Below are positions 8,411 to 16,253 of a DNA stretch of 64,000 nt, one piece after another. This DNA is from DATMER01 sp031390755 (GTDB lineage Bacteria; Acidobacteriota; Thermoanaerobaculia; Multivoradales; UBA5704). A model generated the notes under the pieces. The model had not been told where the DNA came from. It worked only from the letters and a program-made list of their open reading frames with translations, and searched no databases. The stretch spans positions 1 to 64,000 of the forward strand of contig JANMTS010000180.1 of the NCBI GenBank assembly GCA_031390755.1, written 5' to 3'. How positions within the stretch are numbered: position 1 is the stretch's first letter; each line of letters begins with the position of its first letter. A program made the position numbers and the translations under genes.

Positions 8411-8478
8411 GCTCATCAGTTTCACGTCGGTATCGTCGGTCTACACGGTTCTACGTACAGGCCTGACAGACGCCCGGG

Positions 8479-8507
8479 ATTACATCAGTCGCGTCCGGGG
8501 CTGTCAA
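8479..8507 (-). promoter_or_regulatory. Sigma-70-like promoter of the aroDE-his operon
   Basis: Minus-strand TTGACA (8502-8507), a 17-bp spacer and TGTAAT (8479-8484) form a near-consensus promoter. Transcription would begin near 8472, about 60 nt before the leader peptide ATG, giving a leader RNA of roughly 240 nt up to the terminator. Confidence 0.75.
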
Positions 8508-8537
8508 GGGCGGAATCAGGAGCCGGCAGAACCTGGC

Positions 8538-8963
8538 TCAAGCCGGGCGCTGGCCCGACTGCGCCTGCATCTCGGCGAAGCCCTCCGCGGCCTTCTGGAC
8601 ATCCTCGGGGAAGTCCGACATCTCCTGCACCTGCCGGATCTCAATGATCTCGTTCTCGGAACCCGGGCACCTCGACGCCCACTCGATCGCCTCTTCCCGG
8701 GAGCCCACGTTGATCATCCAGTAGCCGCCGAGCACCTCCTTCGCCTCGGCGAAGGGCCCGTCCGTCACCGTGGGCTTACCGCCGGCGAACGACACCCGCG
8801 CGCCCATCGACGGGGGATGCAGCCCGTCGAGCGCGAGCAGAATGCCGGCCTTCTGCAAGGCCTCGTTGTACTTCATCATCTTCTCGACGCCCTTGGCGTC
8901 GGGCATGACTCCAGGCTCGGCGGTCTCGTACCCCTTGGGGATCATGAGCATCATGAATCGCAT
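8538..8963 (-). CDS. YCII-related (DGPF) domain protein
   Basis: A 141-aa protein starting MRFMMLMIPKGYE, with GGKPTVTDGPFAEAKEVLGGYW, the DGPF signature of YCII-related proteins; these have a ferredoxin-like fold and are often encoded near ECF sigma factors. The reaction is unknown. The ATG at 8963 is preferred over a longer frame to 9083 because AGAGGAG lies 7-8 nt upstream. It is transcribed toward the his promoter; its stop is about 30 bp from the -35 box. Confidence 0.85.
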   Translation of the reverse strand: MRFMMLMIPKGYETAEPGVMPDAKGVEKMMKYNEALQKAGILLALDGLHPPSMGARVSFAGGKPTVTDGPFAEAKEVLGGYWMINVGSREEAIEWASRCPGSENEIIEIRQVQEMSDFPEDVQKAAEGFAEMQAQSGQRPA

Positions 8964-9220
8964 CGGTCGCTCCTCTCGGGTCGTGTCTTGGTCGTAATCA
9001 CCGGCCGGGCTGTTTCGGCCGCACCGCGCGGCGTGTTCCCGGCCTCTGCAATCAAGACGAACGACGCGCCCGGAAATCGACAAGTCCCGGAAATTTCGAT
9101 CAAGGCGGCTTGTCCTGCGTCTTGCCTTCAGGATACCCTACGCGTAAACGTCGTCTCAAAGCAGAAGAGCTGGCCTTTCTTCATACCTTCCCGTGGACTG
9201 ATCACGGACTGACTATTCCC

Positions 9221-9249
9221 TTGACGGACTAGTCCACAAGAGGCATACT
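9221..9249 (+). promoter_or_regulatory. Promoter and palindromic operator of the toxin-antitoxin operon
   Basis: TTGACG (9221-9226), a 17-bp spacer and CATACT (9244-9249). The perfect 10-bp palindrome GGACTAGTCC (9226-9235) sits in the spacer, where an antitoxin dimer would block RNA polymerase. The -10 box ends 1 nt before the annotated ATG of the toxin, so the message may be leaderless or start at GTG 9260. Confidence 0.6.
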
Positions 9250-9250
9250 C

Positions 9251-9589
9251 ATGGTCGAAGTGCTCGGCACCACCGAGTTCGAGGAGTGGTTCCTGGGGCT
9301 CGGCAAGGCTGATGCCCGTGCTGTCGTTCGCGGCGTCGGGCTTCTTGAAGCGAAAGGCCTTGCCCTTGGATTCCCCTACTCGTCGGCTCTGGCCGGCAGC
9401 CGGTATGCCTTGCGCGAGTTGCGCATCCAGAGCTCGGGACGGCCGCTCCGGATCGTCTACGCCTTCGACACCCGCCGCGAGGCGCTGCTGATTCTGGGGG
9501 GCGACAAGACCGGGGACGATCGCTTCTATGACCGCATCCTTCCGCAGGCCGAGAGGATCTGGGAGCGGCATCTGAAAGAGCTGAGTTGA
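9251..9589 (+). CDS. RelE/HigB-family (phage Gp49-like) toxin
   Basis: A 112-aa basic protein with the HigB/Gp49 pattern: an N-terminal TTEFEEWFLGL, a central GLALGFPYSSAL and SRYALRELRIQ, then PLRIVYAFDTRREALLILGGDKTG and a C-terminal helix. Members of this family are ribosome-associated mRNA endonucleases. The next gene encodes an XRE antitoxin, and toxin-first order is normal for higBA. The start may be ATG 9251 or GTG 9260 because the promoter -10 box is immediately upstream. Confidence 0.88.
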   Translation: MVEVLGTTEFEEWFLGLGKADARAVVRGVGLLEAKGLALGFPYSSALAGSRYALRELRIQSSGRPLRIVYAFDTRREALLILGGDKTGDDRFYDRILPQAERIWERHLKELS

Positions 9590-9605
9590 TTCAAAGGAGA
9601 CCGAA

Positions 9606-9911
9606 ATGACGCCCAAGTCATGGTCAGACATCCGATCTCAGAAATTCACCGCCGTCGAGCTCCGCAAGATCGACCAGGAGGTTGAGGACGAGCTGCTGGA
9701 GATCGATCTGCGAACTCTGCGGGAGGCCATGGGCCTCACCCAGGGGGAGCTGGCCCAGCGTGTCGAAATCACCCAGTCGCAGCTGTCGAAGATGGAGCGC
9801 CGGGAGGACCACCGGATCTCGACGCTCCGCCGGTATGTTGAAGCCCTCGGCGGGAGCCTCGAGATCTGCGCGATCATCGACGGCCGCCGCGTGAAGCTCG
9901 CCGAGGGGTAG
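9606..9911 (+). CDS. XRE-family antitoxin (HigA-like)
   Basis: A 101-aa protein with a Cro/CI helix-turn-helix at about residues 36-85 (LREAMGLTQGELAQRVEITQSQLSKMERRED). It ends with a short strand/helix GSLEICAIIDGRRVKLAEG, typical of antitoxins paired with Gp49-like toxins. AAAGGAG lies 7 nt before ATG. It should neutralise the upstream toxin and repress the operon at GGACTAGTCC. It is convergent with hutH, with only 6 bp between. Confidence 0.9.
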   Translation: MTPKSWSDIRSQKFTAVELRKIDQEVEDELLEIDLRTLREAMGLTQGELAQRVEITQSQLSKMERREDHRISTLRRYVEALGGSLEICAIIDGRRVKLAEG

Positions 9912-9917
9912 TAGGGT

Positions 9918-11711
9918 CTACACCATCTCGTTGCGCTCGACCGCCTCCCGCACGCTCCGGATGTCTCCATCGAGCGTGCGGTGGTCGCCGAGGAGGGGCG
10001 GGGCGAGCTTGCGGATCTTCAGATAGGCGCGGCGGGTGCCCTCGCCAAGAGCTACGGCGATCGACTCGCGGCGCTCCGGGGCGGTGGCCTCGCGGAATCG
10101 CTGCGATTCGTCCTCTGCCTGGGTCCAGTTGAGCGACGCCTGCGTCCCCCGGGGATCCAGCTTCATCCCGACCCGCCATTCGACGGCCTGGGCGGCTGCC
10201 AGCAGCTCGATGGACAGGACGGCCTGGGCGTTGCGCAGGACCGTGCGCAGCTTGCGCGCGGCGATCGTGCCCATGGCGTTGTGGTCCTCGGAGTTCGAGG
10301 AGGTGGGGATCGAGTCCACCGACGCGGGATGGGTCAGCACCTTGTTCTCGGACACGATGCCCGCCGCCGCGTACTGAGTGATCATCCAGCCGGAATTCAT
10401 CCCGCGGTGCGGGATCAGATTGGCCGGCAGGTTCCGGTTGTGGTGGCAGTCGAGCAGCATCTGGAGACGGCGCTCGGAGATGTCCGCCAGCTCGGCGAGG
10501 CCGATCGCCAGGAAGTCTGCGGCGAAACCCAGCGGCTCGCCGTGGAAGTTCCCGGCCGAGAACGAGACCCGCTGGTCGCCGCGATACCCCTCCGGCCAGT
10601 TGTCCTTGAACTGCAGGTCGAACCAGTCGTCCGCCTTCGGGAAGAAGAGCGGGTTGTCCGTGGCCGCGTTGATCTCCGCCACCGCGGCCGTGCGGGCATA
10701 GGCGATGGAGTCGCGCGCCGCGCCGTGAACCGTCGGCGCGCAGCGCAGGGAGTAGACGTCCTGCACGGCTCCGGCTCCCTCGATCAGCTTGCTCCCCTTG
10801 AGCTGCTCGCGGATGTAGGCGGCGCTGGCGATCTGGCCGGCGTGGCCCCGGGCTTCGTGGACTCGGCGGTCGAAGGCGCGGGCGCAGCCGCACACGGCCT
10901 CCAGGCTCAGGCTCAGCGCCACGTCCGCCACCCGCGCCAGGTGCTCGGCATCGTGGACCGCCAGCGCCAAGAGCGCGGCCGTGAAGGTGGCTCCGTTCGT
11001 GAGCGCCAGACCTTCCTTGAAGGAAGGCCTCGGAACCTCGAGGTCCAGATCCTCGTTCAGGGACTTCAGGCCGGACCGGATCTCCCGGCTGCGGTAGAGC
11101 AGGTCGGCCGGCTCGCGGACCAGGAAGTAGCGGCCCTCACCCAGGAGAACCACGAAAAGATGGGAGAGCGGGCAGAGGTCGCCGCTCGATCCCACGGAGC
11201 CGCGGATCGGCACCAGCGGAATCACTCCGCGGTTGATCATCGCCTGGACGACGCGCACCATCTCGCGCCGGATGCCGGAGTGCCCCTTGAGGAAGGCGTT
11301 CAGCCGCACGATCAGCGACGCGCGCACCACTTCGGGCTCGAAGAAGTTCGAGGGATGGAGGTCGTCGGCCGTCTCCCCCACCCCGGTGGCGTGGCTGAGG
11401 AGGATGTTGCACTGCAGCTCTTCGAGCTGATCCGGCGGAATCGGGATGTTCTTGAACTCGCCGAAGCCGGTGGTGATGCCGTAGTCGAGCACCCCGGCCC
11501 GGCCGGCCGCGAAGTCCTCGCGGTACTTGCGGGTGATCTCTTCGATCTGGAGGCGGCTCAGGTCGACCCGCTCGATGGCGGCGTCGGAGATCTCGACCCG
11601 GACCCGCGGGTCGCGGGCGGCGCGGGCGAGATCCTCCAGGCCGAGCGAGCTGCCGTCGAGGACGACCGGGCGGAGATCCGCCTGGCCGCCGTGATGGGCC
11701 GGGTCGCTCAC
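9918..11711 (-). CDS. hutH: Histidine ammonia-lyase family protein with an unusual MIO tripeptide
   Basis: A 597-aa MIO-enzyme (HAL/PAL/TAL fold), longer than typical HutH (about 510 aa) because of extra N-terminal and internal segments. Motifs: DYGITTGFGEFKN (Tyr77), LLSHATGVGE (His107, the position of the HutH His), QDVYSLRCAPTVHGA and HPASVDSIPTSSNSEDHNAMG. The chromophore tripeptide is Ser175-Ser176-Gly177 in GSVGSSGDL instead of Ala-Ser-Gly. Histidine is the likely substrate from H107 and the SEDH motif, releasing urocanate; other aromatic amino acids are possible. GTG 11711 overlaps the hisS stop as GTGA. No hutU/hutI is adjacent. Confidence 0.85.
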   Translation of the reverse strand: MSDPAHHGGQADLRPVVLDGSSLGLEDLARAARDPRVRVEISDAAIERVDLSRLQIEEITRKYREDFAAGRAGVLDYGITTGFGEFKNIPIPPDQLEELQCNILLSHATGVGETADDLHPSNFFEPEVVRASLIVRLNAFLKGHSGIRREMVRVVQAMINRGVIPLVPIRGSVGSSGDLCPLSHLFVVLLGEGRYFLVREPADLLYRSREIRSGLKSLNEDLDLEVPRPSFKEGLALTNGATFTAALLALAVHDAEHLARVADVALSLSLEAVCGCARAFDRRVHEARGHAGQIASAAYIREQLKGSKLIEGAGAVQDVYSLRCAPTVHGAARDSIAYARTAAVAEINAATDNPLFFPKADDWFDLQFKDNWPEGYRGDQRVSFSAGNFHGEPLGFAADFLAIGLAELADISERRLQMLLDCHHNRNLPANLIPHRGMNSGWMITQYAAAGIVSENKVLTHPASVDSIPTSSNSEDHNAMGTIAARKLRTVLRNAQAVLSIELLAAAQAVEWRVGMKLDPRGTQASLNWTQAEDESQRFREATAPERRESIAVALGEGTRRAYLKIRKLAPPLLGDHRTLDGDIRSVREAVERNEMV

Positions 11712-13168
11712 CGACCTGTGTCCTCGATCTGCGTCAGCATCTCGCGGACGACGGCGACGAGGTCGCCGCTCGGTGCCTCCCGCTGGCCGGGCCGCTCCTC
11801 CAGCCACTCCTCGCGGCGGGCCAGCGACTCGGCCTTGCGGCGGCCCTGGTCCATGTCCTTGAGCGTGATCACGCCGCGCTCCTTCTCGGTCGAGCCGTAG
11901 AGGATGGCGATCGGGATGCCCGTCTGGTCCGCGTACTTGATCTGCTTGCCCGGCCCCTTGGCCGTGCCCAGGTACAGCTCGGCGGGGATGCCCGCGCGCC
12001 GCAGCTCGAAGACCATGGCCAGGCACTCGCCCTCCAGCGCCGGGTCCATGCGGGTGATCATCACCTTCGAGGTCGACTTGCGCAGCGGCACCCGGCCCAG
12101 CTCGACCAGCGCGGCCAGCAGGCGGTCGACACCGATCGAGGCGCCCACCGCCGGCACCCGCTCGCCCAGGAAGCGCATGACGAGGTCGTCGTACCGGCCG
12201 CCGCCGAAGACCGAGCCGAACTTGGAGGGCTGGCCCTCGTCGTCGAGCAGGATCGCCTCGAAGACCGGGCCGGTGTAGTAGGCGAGGCCGCGGGCGATCG
12301 AAACGTCGAGCGAAACCTGGTCGTCTCCGTAGCCCAGCGAATAGAGATGGCTGGAGATCCGCTCCACCTTGTCGAGCTCCGCCGTTGCGCCGTCGACCGA
12401 CGCGAACGTCTCGCGCAGCTGCTCCATCACCCGGCGGCGGTCGTCCGGCCGGATGGCGAGGAAGCTCTCGATCTTGTCGACCTGCTCGTTGGCGAAGCCG
12501 AGGCCGCGGATCGGATCGCCCGAGGAGTCGACGTACCCTTCGGTCAGCTCCAGGCGGACCTTCTTCATGCCCACCTTGTCGAGCTTGTCGAGGACGCGGA
12601 AGACGTCGGTCCCCCGGTCGGCGTCGATCCCTGAGTAGGCGAGCAGCAGGTTGAGGATCGCCCGGCTGGAGAAGCGCACCCGGTAGCCGCCGACCTTGAG
12701 GGCGGTGAGGGTGTCGCACATGCCCGCCAGGATCTCGGTGTCGGCGATCTCGGACTCGACGCCGACGGAGTCGAGGTCGAACTGGGTGAACTCGCGGAAG
12801 CGGCCCGGCCCCGGCTTGTCGGCGCGCCAGACCGGCGCCACCTGATAGCGGCGGAACGGCCGCGGCAGCTCCATCTTGTACTGGGAGATGACGCGCGCCA
12901 GCGGCACCGTCAGGTCGAAGCGCAGGCCGAGCGACTCCTCTTCCGGGTTGCTCACCGTGAAGATGGACTGCGAGGCCTCCTGGCCGGCATTCGAGCCCAT
13001 GAGCACGTCCAAGTACTCGACGGCCGGGGTGGAGAGGGGGACGAAGCCATAGGACTCGTAGACACCGCGAATGGTGTCGATCATCCACTGGCGCGCCAGC
13101 ATCTGCTCGGGGAGGAGGTCACGCAATCCGCGTGAAAGGCGCGGCTCGACAGTCCCGGTAGCGGTCAT
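11708..13168 (-). CDS. hisS: Histidyl-tRNA synthetase
   Basis: HisRS (486 aa), longer than the E. coli type. Class II motif 2 reads VWRADKPGPGRFREFTQFD, the form I recall from alphaproteobacterial HisRS that charges tRNA-His without the G-1:C73 pair. Signature loops SIARGLAYYTGPVFEA and FGGGRYDDLVMRF and motif 3 GASIGVDRLL are present; residues about 370-470 are the anticodon-binding domain. ATG 13168 is chosen for AAGGA 7 nt upstream; a longer frame to 13201 is less likely. Coupled to hutH (GTGA) and located directly after tRNA-His. Confidence 0.94.
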   Translation of the reverse strand: MTATGTVEPRLSRGLRDLLPEQMLARQWMIDTIRGVYESYGFVPLSTPAVEYLDVLMGSNAGQEASQSIFTVSNPEEESLGLRFDLTVPLARVISQYKMELPRPFRRYQVAPVWRADKPGPGRFREFTQFDLDSVGVESEIADTEILAGMCDTLTALKVGGYRVRFSSRAILNLLLAYSGIDADRGTDVFRVLDKLDKVGMKKVRLELTEGYVDSSGDPIRGLGFANEQVDKIESFLAIRPDDRRRVMEQLRETFASVDGATAELDKVERISSHLYSLGYGDDQVSLDVSIARGLAYYTGPVFEAILLDDEGQPSKFGSVFGGGRYDDLVMRFLGERVPAVGASIGVDRLLAALVELGRVPLRKSTSKVMITRMDPALEGECLAMVFELRRAGIPAELYLGTAKGPGKQIKYADQTGIPIAILYGSTEKERGVITLKDMDQGRRKAESLARREEWLEERPGQREAPSGDLVAVVREMLTQIEDTGR

Positions 13169-13244
13169 GCGAAGTCCTTCCGCAAAAGGCGCCGTCCGCA
13201 AAAGGCGCCGGAGGGAGCGCGCGAAAATCTGGAAATGGGAATGA

Positions 13245-13319
13245 TGGTACCGGCGATGGGATTTGAACCCATGACCTCCTGATCCACAGTCAGGCGCTCC
13301 ACCGCTGAGCTACACCGGC
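13245..13319 (-). tRNA. tRNA-His (anticodon GTG)
   Basis: 75 nt including an encoded CCA. Acceptor GCCGGTG/CGCCGGT, D-arm GCTC-AGCGGTG-GAGC, anticodon stem CCTGA/TCAGG with loop CTGTGGA (anticodon GTG), T-arm ATGGG-TTCAAAT-CCCAT. The discriminator base 73 is A and pair 1:72 is G-U, whereas most bacterial tRNA-His have C73 opposite an extra G-1 (the genomic base at -1 is G). This agrees with the unusual HisRS motif 2 of the adjacent hisS. Confidence 0.95.
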
Positions 13320-13366
13320 CCGGACGGGAGATCCTAAGCGGGGAGACCGCCCTTTGTCAAAGCTGA

Positions 13367-13520
13367 TCCCATTCTCCCCTCCCCATCCCTCCCCTCGCGC
13401 GGCGAGGGGAGGGCGCCTCCACCCGCTCAGCGCCGGACGGTGCTCTCAGAGCAAGCGGGCGGTGGCTCCCTCTCCCCCGGGCACGGGGGAGAGGGCCGGG
13501 GAGAGGGGGGATGGGATCAA
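13367..13520. repeat. Compound GC-rich inverted repeat between tRNA-His and egtD
   Basis: Outer arms GATCCCATTCTCCCC and GGGGGGATGGGATC enclose two smaller palindromes, CCCTCGCGCGGCGAGGG and CCCTCTCCCCCGGGCACGGGGGAGAGGG. It is related in composition to the dispersed repeat family. It lies 3' of egtD and may act as a transcript terminator or processing structure. Confidence 0.65.
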
Positions 13521-14659
13521 ACTGCAACCAGGAGATTCGACGAAAACTGCCTCGCCCGGTCGAACCAGCTCGACCGCAGCTCCATCCCCGCCCCCGCCGC
13601 AAGCGCCGCGATCTGGGCCGCGTCGAACTTGAAGGAGCTCTCGGTGTGGATCGTCTCCCCGGCCCGGAACGGGATCTCCAGGTTCAGGCTCTTGATCGTC
13701 ACCACCTGGTCCTTCAGACTCTCCAGGTGCATCTCGACCCGTCCCAGCTCGGCGTCGTACCGGGCGCGGTGGCGGAAGCTCCGCACGTCGATGTCGCCGC
13801 CCAGCTCGCGGTTGATCCGCGCGAGGAGGTTCAGGTTGAAGGCCCCCGTCACTCCGAGCGGATCGTCGTACGCCGGAATCAGGAGACTCTCGGCCTTCTT
13901 GAGATCGACCCCCAGCAGGAAGGCGTCTCCCGGCTGAAGCAGGCCGCGGACGCTGCGCAGCAACTCGACGCGCGCCGGGGGCTCGAGATTGCCCAGGGTC
14001 GACCCGAGAAAGAGGACCAGGGTGTGCTTGAAGCGGGTCCCCGACGTGTCGCGGGTCTCCTCGCCGATCACCCGGAGGGCCTCCCGGTAGTCGCCCACCC
14101 AGGCCGTCACCCTCAGGTTCGGATAGGCGGAGAGCAGCTCCTCGCTGCTCTGCTCCAGCGCCGTGCGGGAGATATCGATCGGGAGGTAGTCGAGCCGGCC
14201 CTGGCGGGCGAGCAGGGCGTCGATGAGCAGCCGGGTCTTGCGCGCGTCGCCGCTCCCCAGCTCCACCAGGCGCACCGGTCCCGGCAGGGAGGCGGCGATC
14301 TCGCCGGCGCGGGCGTGCATGATCTCCGCCTCGGCCCGGGTCAGGTAGTACTCGGGCAGGGCGCAGATCGCGCCGAACAGGATCGATCCCAACTCGTCGT
14401 AGAAGTATTTGGGCTGGAGAACCTTGGGGGTCGCGGTCAGACCCGCCTGGACGTCCTCGGCGAAGGTGGGTTGGCGTCCGGTCTCCAGGCGCCGCAGCCG
14501 CAGCCGTCCGGCAGGCCAGCGGGACACCGTCCGCAGCGGAGGCTCCCCCACTCGTCCGTTGGGCCCCGTGGTGTCCGCCCCAGGCGCCGAAGCAGCCGCC
14601 GAAGCGGGTTCCGATGCATTGTCTCTCGTTCGTTCCATGTCGGCTGAGACCTTTAGCAT
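13517..14659 (-). CDS. egtD: L-histidine N-alpha-methyltransferase EgtD (ergothioneine synthesis)
   Basis: A 380-aa SAM-dependent methyltransferase of the EgtD family (PF10017): FYDELGSILFGAICALPEYYLTRAE near the N-terminus, SAM loop LVELGSGDARKTRLLI, YLPIDISRTAL, LVLFLGSTLGN and the substrate motif HTESSFKF with the Glu and Ser that hold histidine in EgtD. It trimethylates histidine to hercynine. The start at 14659 has GGAGG 8 nt upstream and a low-complexity Ala-rich N-terminus of about 40 aa. No egtB is visible in the window, so the rest of the pathway must be elsewhere or absent. Confidence 0.93.
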   Translation of the reverse strand: MLKVSADMERTRDNASEPASAAASAPGADTTGPNGRVGEPPLRTVSRWPAGRLRLRRLETGRQPTFAEDVQAGLTATPKVLQPKYFYDELGSILFGAICALPEYYLTRAEAEIMHARAGEIAASLPGPVRLVELGSGDARKTRLLIDALLARQGRLDYLPIDISRTALEQSSEELLSAYPNLRVTAWVGDYREALRVIGEETRDTSGTRFKHTLVLFLGSTLGNLEPPARVELLRSVRGLLQPGDAFLLGVDLKKAESLLIPAYDDPLGVTGAFNLNLLARINRELGGDIDVRSFRHRARYDAELGRVEMHLESLKDQVVTIKSLNLEIPFRAGETIHTESSFKFDAAQIAALAAGAGMELRSSWFDRARQFSSNLLVAV

Positions 14660-14844
14660 GCTAGCACCTCCGTCCGATTCCACTGCCCGCTCCGCGCTCG
14701 TTGGGTAGAATATCCTCTCCCGCCCCGGCATTGCGGTGATGCATGCCGCAACCCTTCCTGAAGGCCTTCCCAGGCTCCGGAAATCAGATCATGCATTCCG
14801 TCCGAGGGCAACGCGGCCCGAGGGCTCGACTTCCCGGCCGGGCT

Positions 14845-15324
14845 CTAGAGGACGTAGGACAGGACGAAAAGACCCACCATCGCGAAGATCACGGCCAGCT
14901 TTCCGGCCGTGCCCAGCAGAATCCCGATCCAGGTGCCGATCCCGACCCGGCCCGCCTGCCGCAGATCGCGCCGCGATGCGTACTCGCCCAGCGCCGCGCC
15001 CACGAACGGTCCGAGGATCAGCCCGGGGATGCCGAGAAACAGCCCCGCCACCGTTCCCACGGCCGCGCCGACGATCGCCATCTTGCTCGCGCCGACCCGC
15101 TTCGCGCCCAGCCCGGCCGCGCCGATCTCGATGGCGAAGGTCAACAGCATGAGAAGGAAGAGAAGGACGAGCGTGAACCAGCCGACCTTCTGAAAGTGGT
15201 CGGCCCATGCCGCCACCAGCAGCCCCGAGAACACCAGGGGAGCCCCGGGCAGGGCCGGCAGCACCGTCCCGGCGAGGCCGACCAGGACGAGGGCAATGGC
15301 AAGAATCCACAGGATCAGGGTCAT
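14845..15324 (-). CDS. DUF456 family membrane protein
   Basis: A 159-aa very hydrophobic protein with about four membrane segments and the DUF456 pattern: GTVLPALPGAPLVFSGLL near the N-terminus and GLFLGIPGLILGPFVGAALGEY in the middle. Function is unknown. The ATG overlaps the stop of the DUF4349 lipoprotein gene (ATGA), and it is the last gene of a five-gene run from 19417. Confidence 0.88.
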   Translation of the reverse strand: MTLILWILAIALVLVGLAGTVLPALPGAPLVFSGLLVAAWADHFQKVGWFTLVLLFLLMLLTFAIEIGAAGLGAKRVGASKMAIVGAAVGTVAGLFLGIPGLILGPFVGAALGEYASRRDLRQAGRVGIGTWIGILLGTAGKLAVIFAMVGLFVLSYVL

Positions 15325-16253
15325 GGCCGGGTCTCTTCCCCTCTTTCGTCGCTCGCCCTGCGCCTCCTCCAGCGCTTCCACGCCTTGACGAGGAGAACGA
15401 CGGGCACCAGGATCACCAGAAGCGCGGGGATCACGTTGATCACCGCCACGATCAGGAGATCCACGAACCCTTGCAGGAATTCGACCAGGTTCCGGAAGGC
15501 GTTGCGCACCGTGGTTCCCGGACGCCACGCGCCCTCCTCGACGATGGGCTTGGCCGCGGCGTCGGACTCCAGGGTGAGCTGGATCGTCGAGAGCGAGACC
15601 AGGCCCTGCATCTGGTTGAGCTGCCCCTGGATCTGCTCGATCTGCGTGCGCACCTCGGTCAGCTGGGCGTAGATCGACATGACCTCGTCGACCTTCCGCG
15701 CCCGCTCCCGGGATTCGGCCAGCAGCTCCCGCAGCTCGTCCTCGGTCAGCCGGAGGGACCGGACCCGGGCCTCCAGGTCGACGAACTGGCCGGTGACATC
15801 CTCGGTGGAGATCTGCTCGCGCTCCACGCGCAGCGCCAGCTTCCGGATCTCGGCGCGCGCCGCGTCGAGCTTCTCCGCCGGCACCCGCAGCGTCATCTGG
15901 TAGCGCAGGGACTGGAAGTCCCGCGAGGCGGAGAGGTCGGAGACGTAGCCGCCCATCGAGTCCGCGAGCTGTTGAAGCCGGTTCGCCGTGTCCTCGGTGT
16001 CCTGGACGACCAGGGCGATGTCGAGCCGGCGGATCAGCTTGCGGCTCTGCGCTTGCGGTGCGTTGGCAGGCGGCGGCGCTCCCTGGGGAGACCCGGGCGC
16101 GGCGCCGGCTTCCGGAGCGGCCATGGCCCGCGTGGCGGCCTGGTCGGCCGCCGGCGCCGCCACGGACTCGGACGTCATCTGCTCCGACTTGCTGCAAGCG
16201 GCTCCGAACGTCGCCAGCAGGAGCAGGACGGCGGCTTTCTGGTGGGCTCTCAT
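15321..16253 (-). CDS. DUF4349 domain lipoprotein
   Basis: 310 aa. Signal peptide with lipobox LLATFGAAC, an Ala/Pro-rich spacer to about residue 65, then the DUF4349 domain (RKLIRRLDIALVVQDTEDTANRL ... LRVPAEKLDAARAEI). A coiled-coil of about residues 165-225 (LEARVRSLRLTEDEL ... IEQIQGQLNQMQ) follows, then a C-terminal membrane helix at about 255-290 and a basic tail. Two membrane attachments with a periplasmic coiled-coil suggest an envelope structural or sensing role; the specific role is unknown. Coupled by ATGA overlaps on both sides. Confidence 0.88.
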   Translation of the reverse strand: MRAHQKAAVLLLLATFGAACSKSEQMTSESVAAPAADQAATRAMAAPEAGAAPGSPQGAPPPANAPQAQSRKLIRRLDIALVVQDTEDTANRLQQLADSMGGYVSDLSASRDFQSLRYQMTLRVPAEKLDAARAEIRKLALRVEREQISTEDVTGQFVDLEARVRSLRLTEDELRELLAESRERARKVDEVMSIYAQLTEVRTQIEQIQGQLNQMQGLVSLSTIQLTLESDAAAKPIVEEGAWRPGTTVRNAFRNLVEFLQGFVDLLIVAVINVIPALLVILVPVVLLVKAWKRWRRRRASDERGEETRP

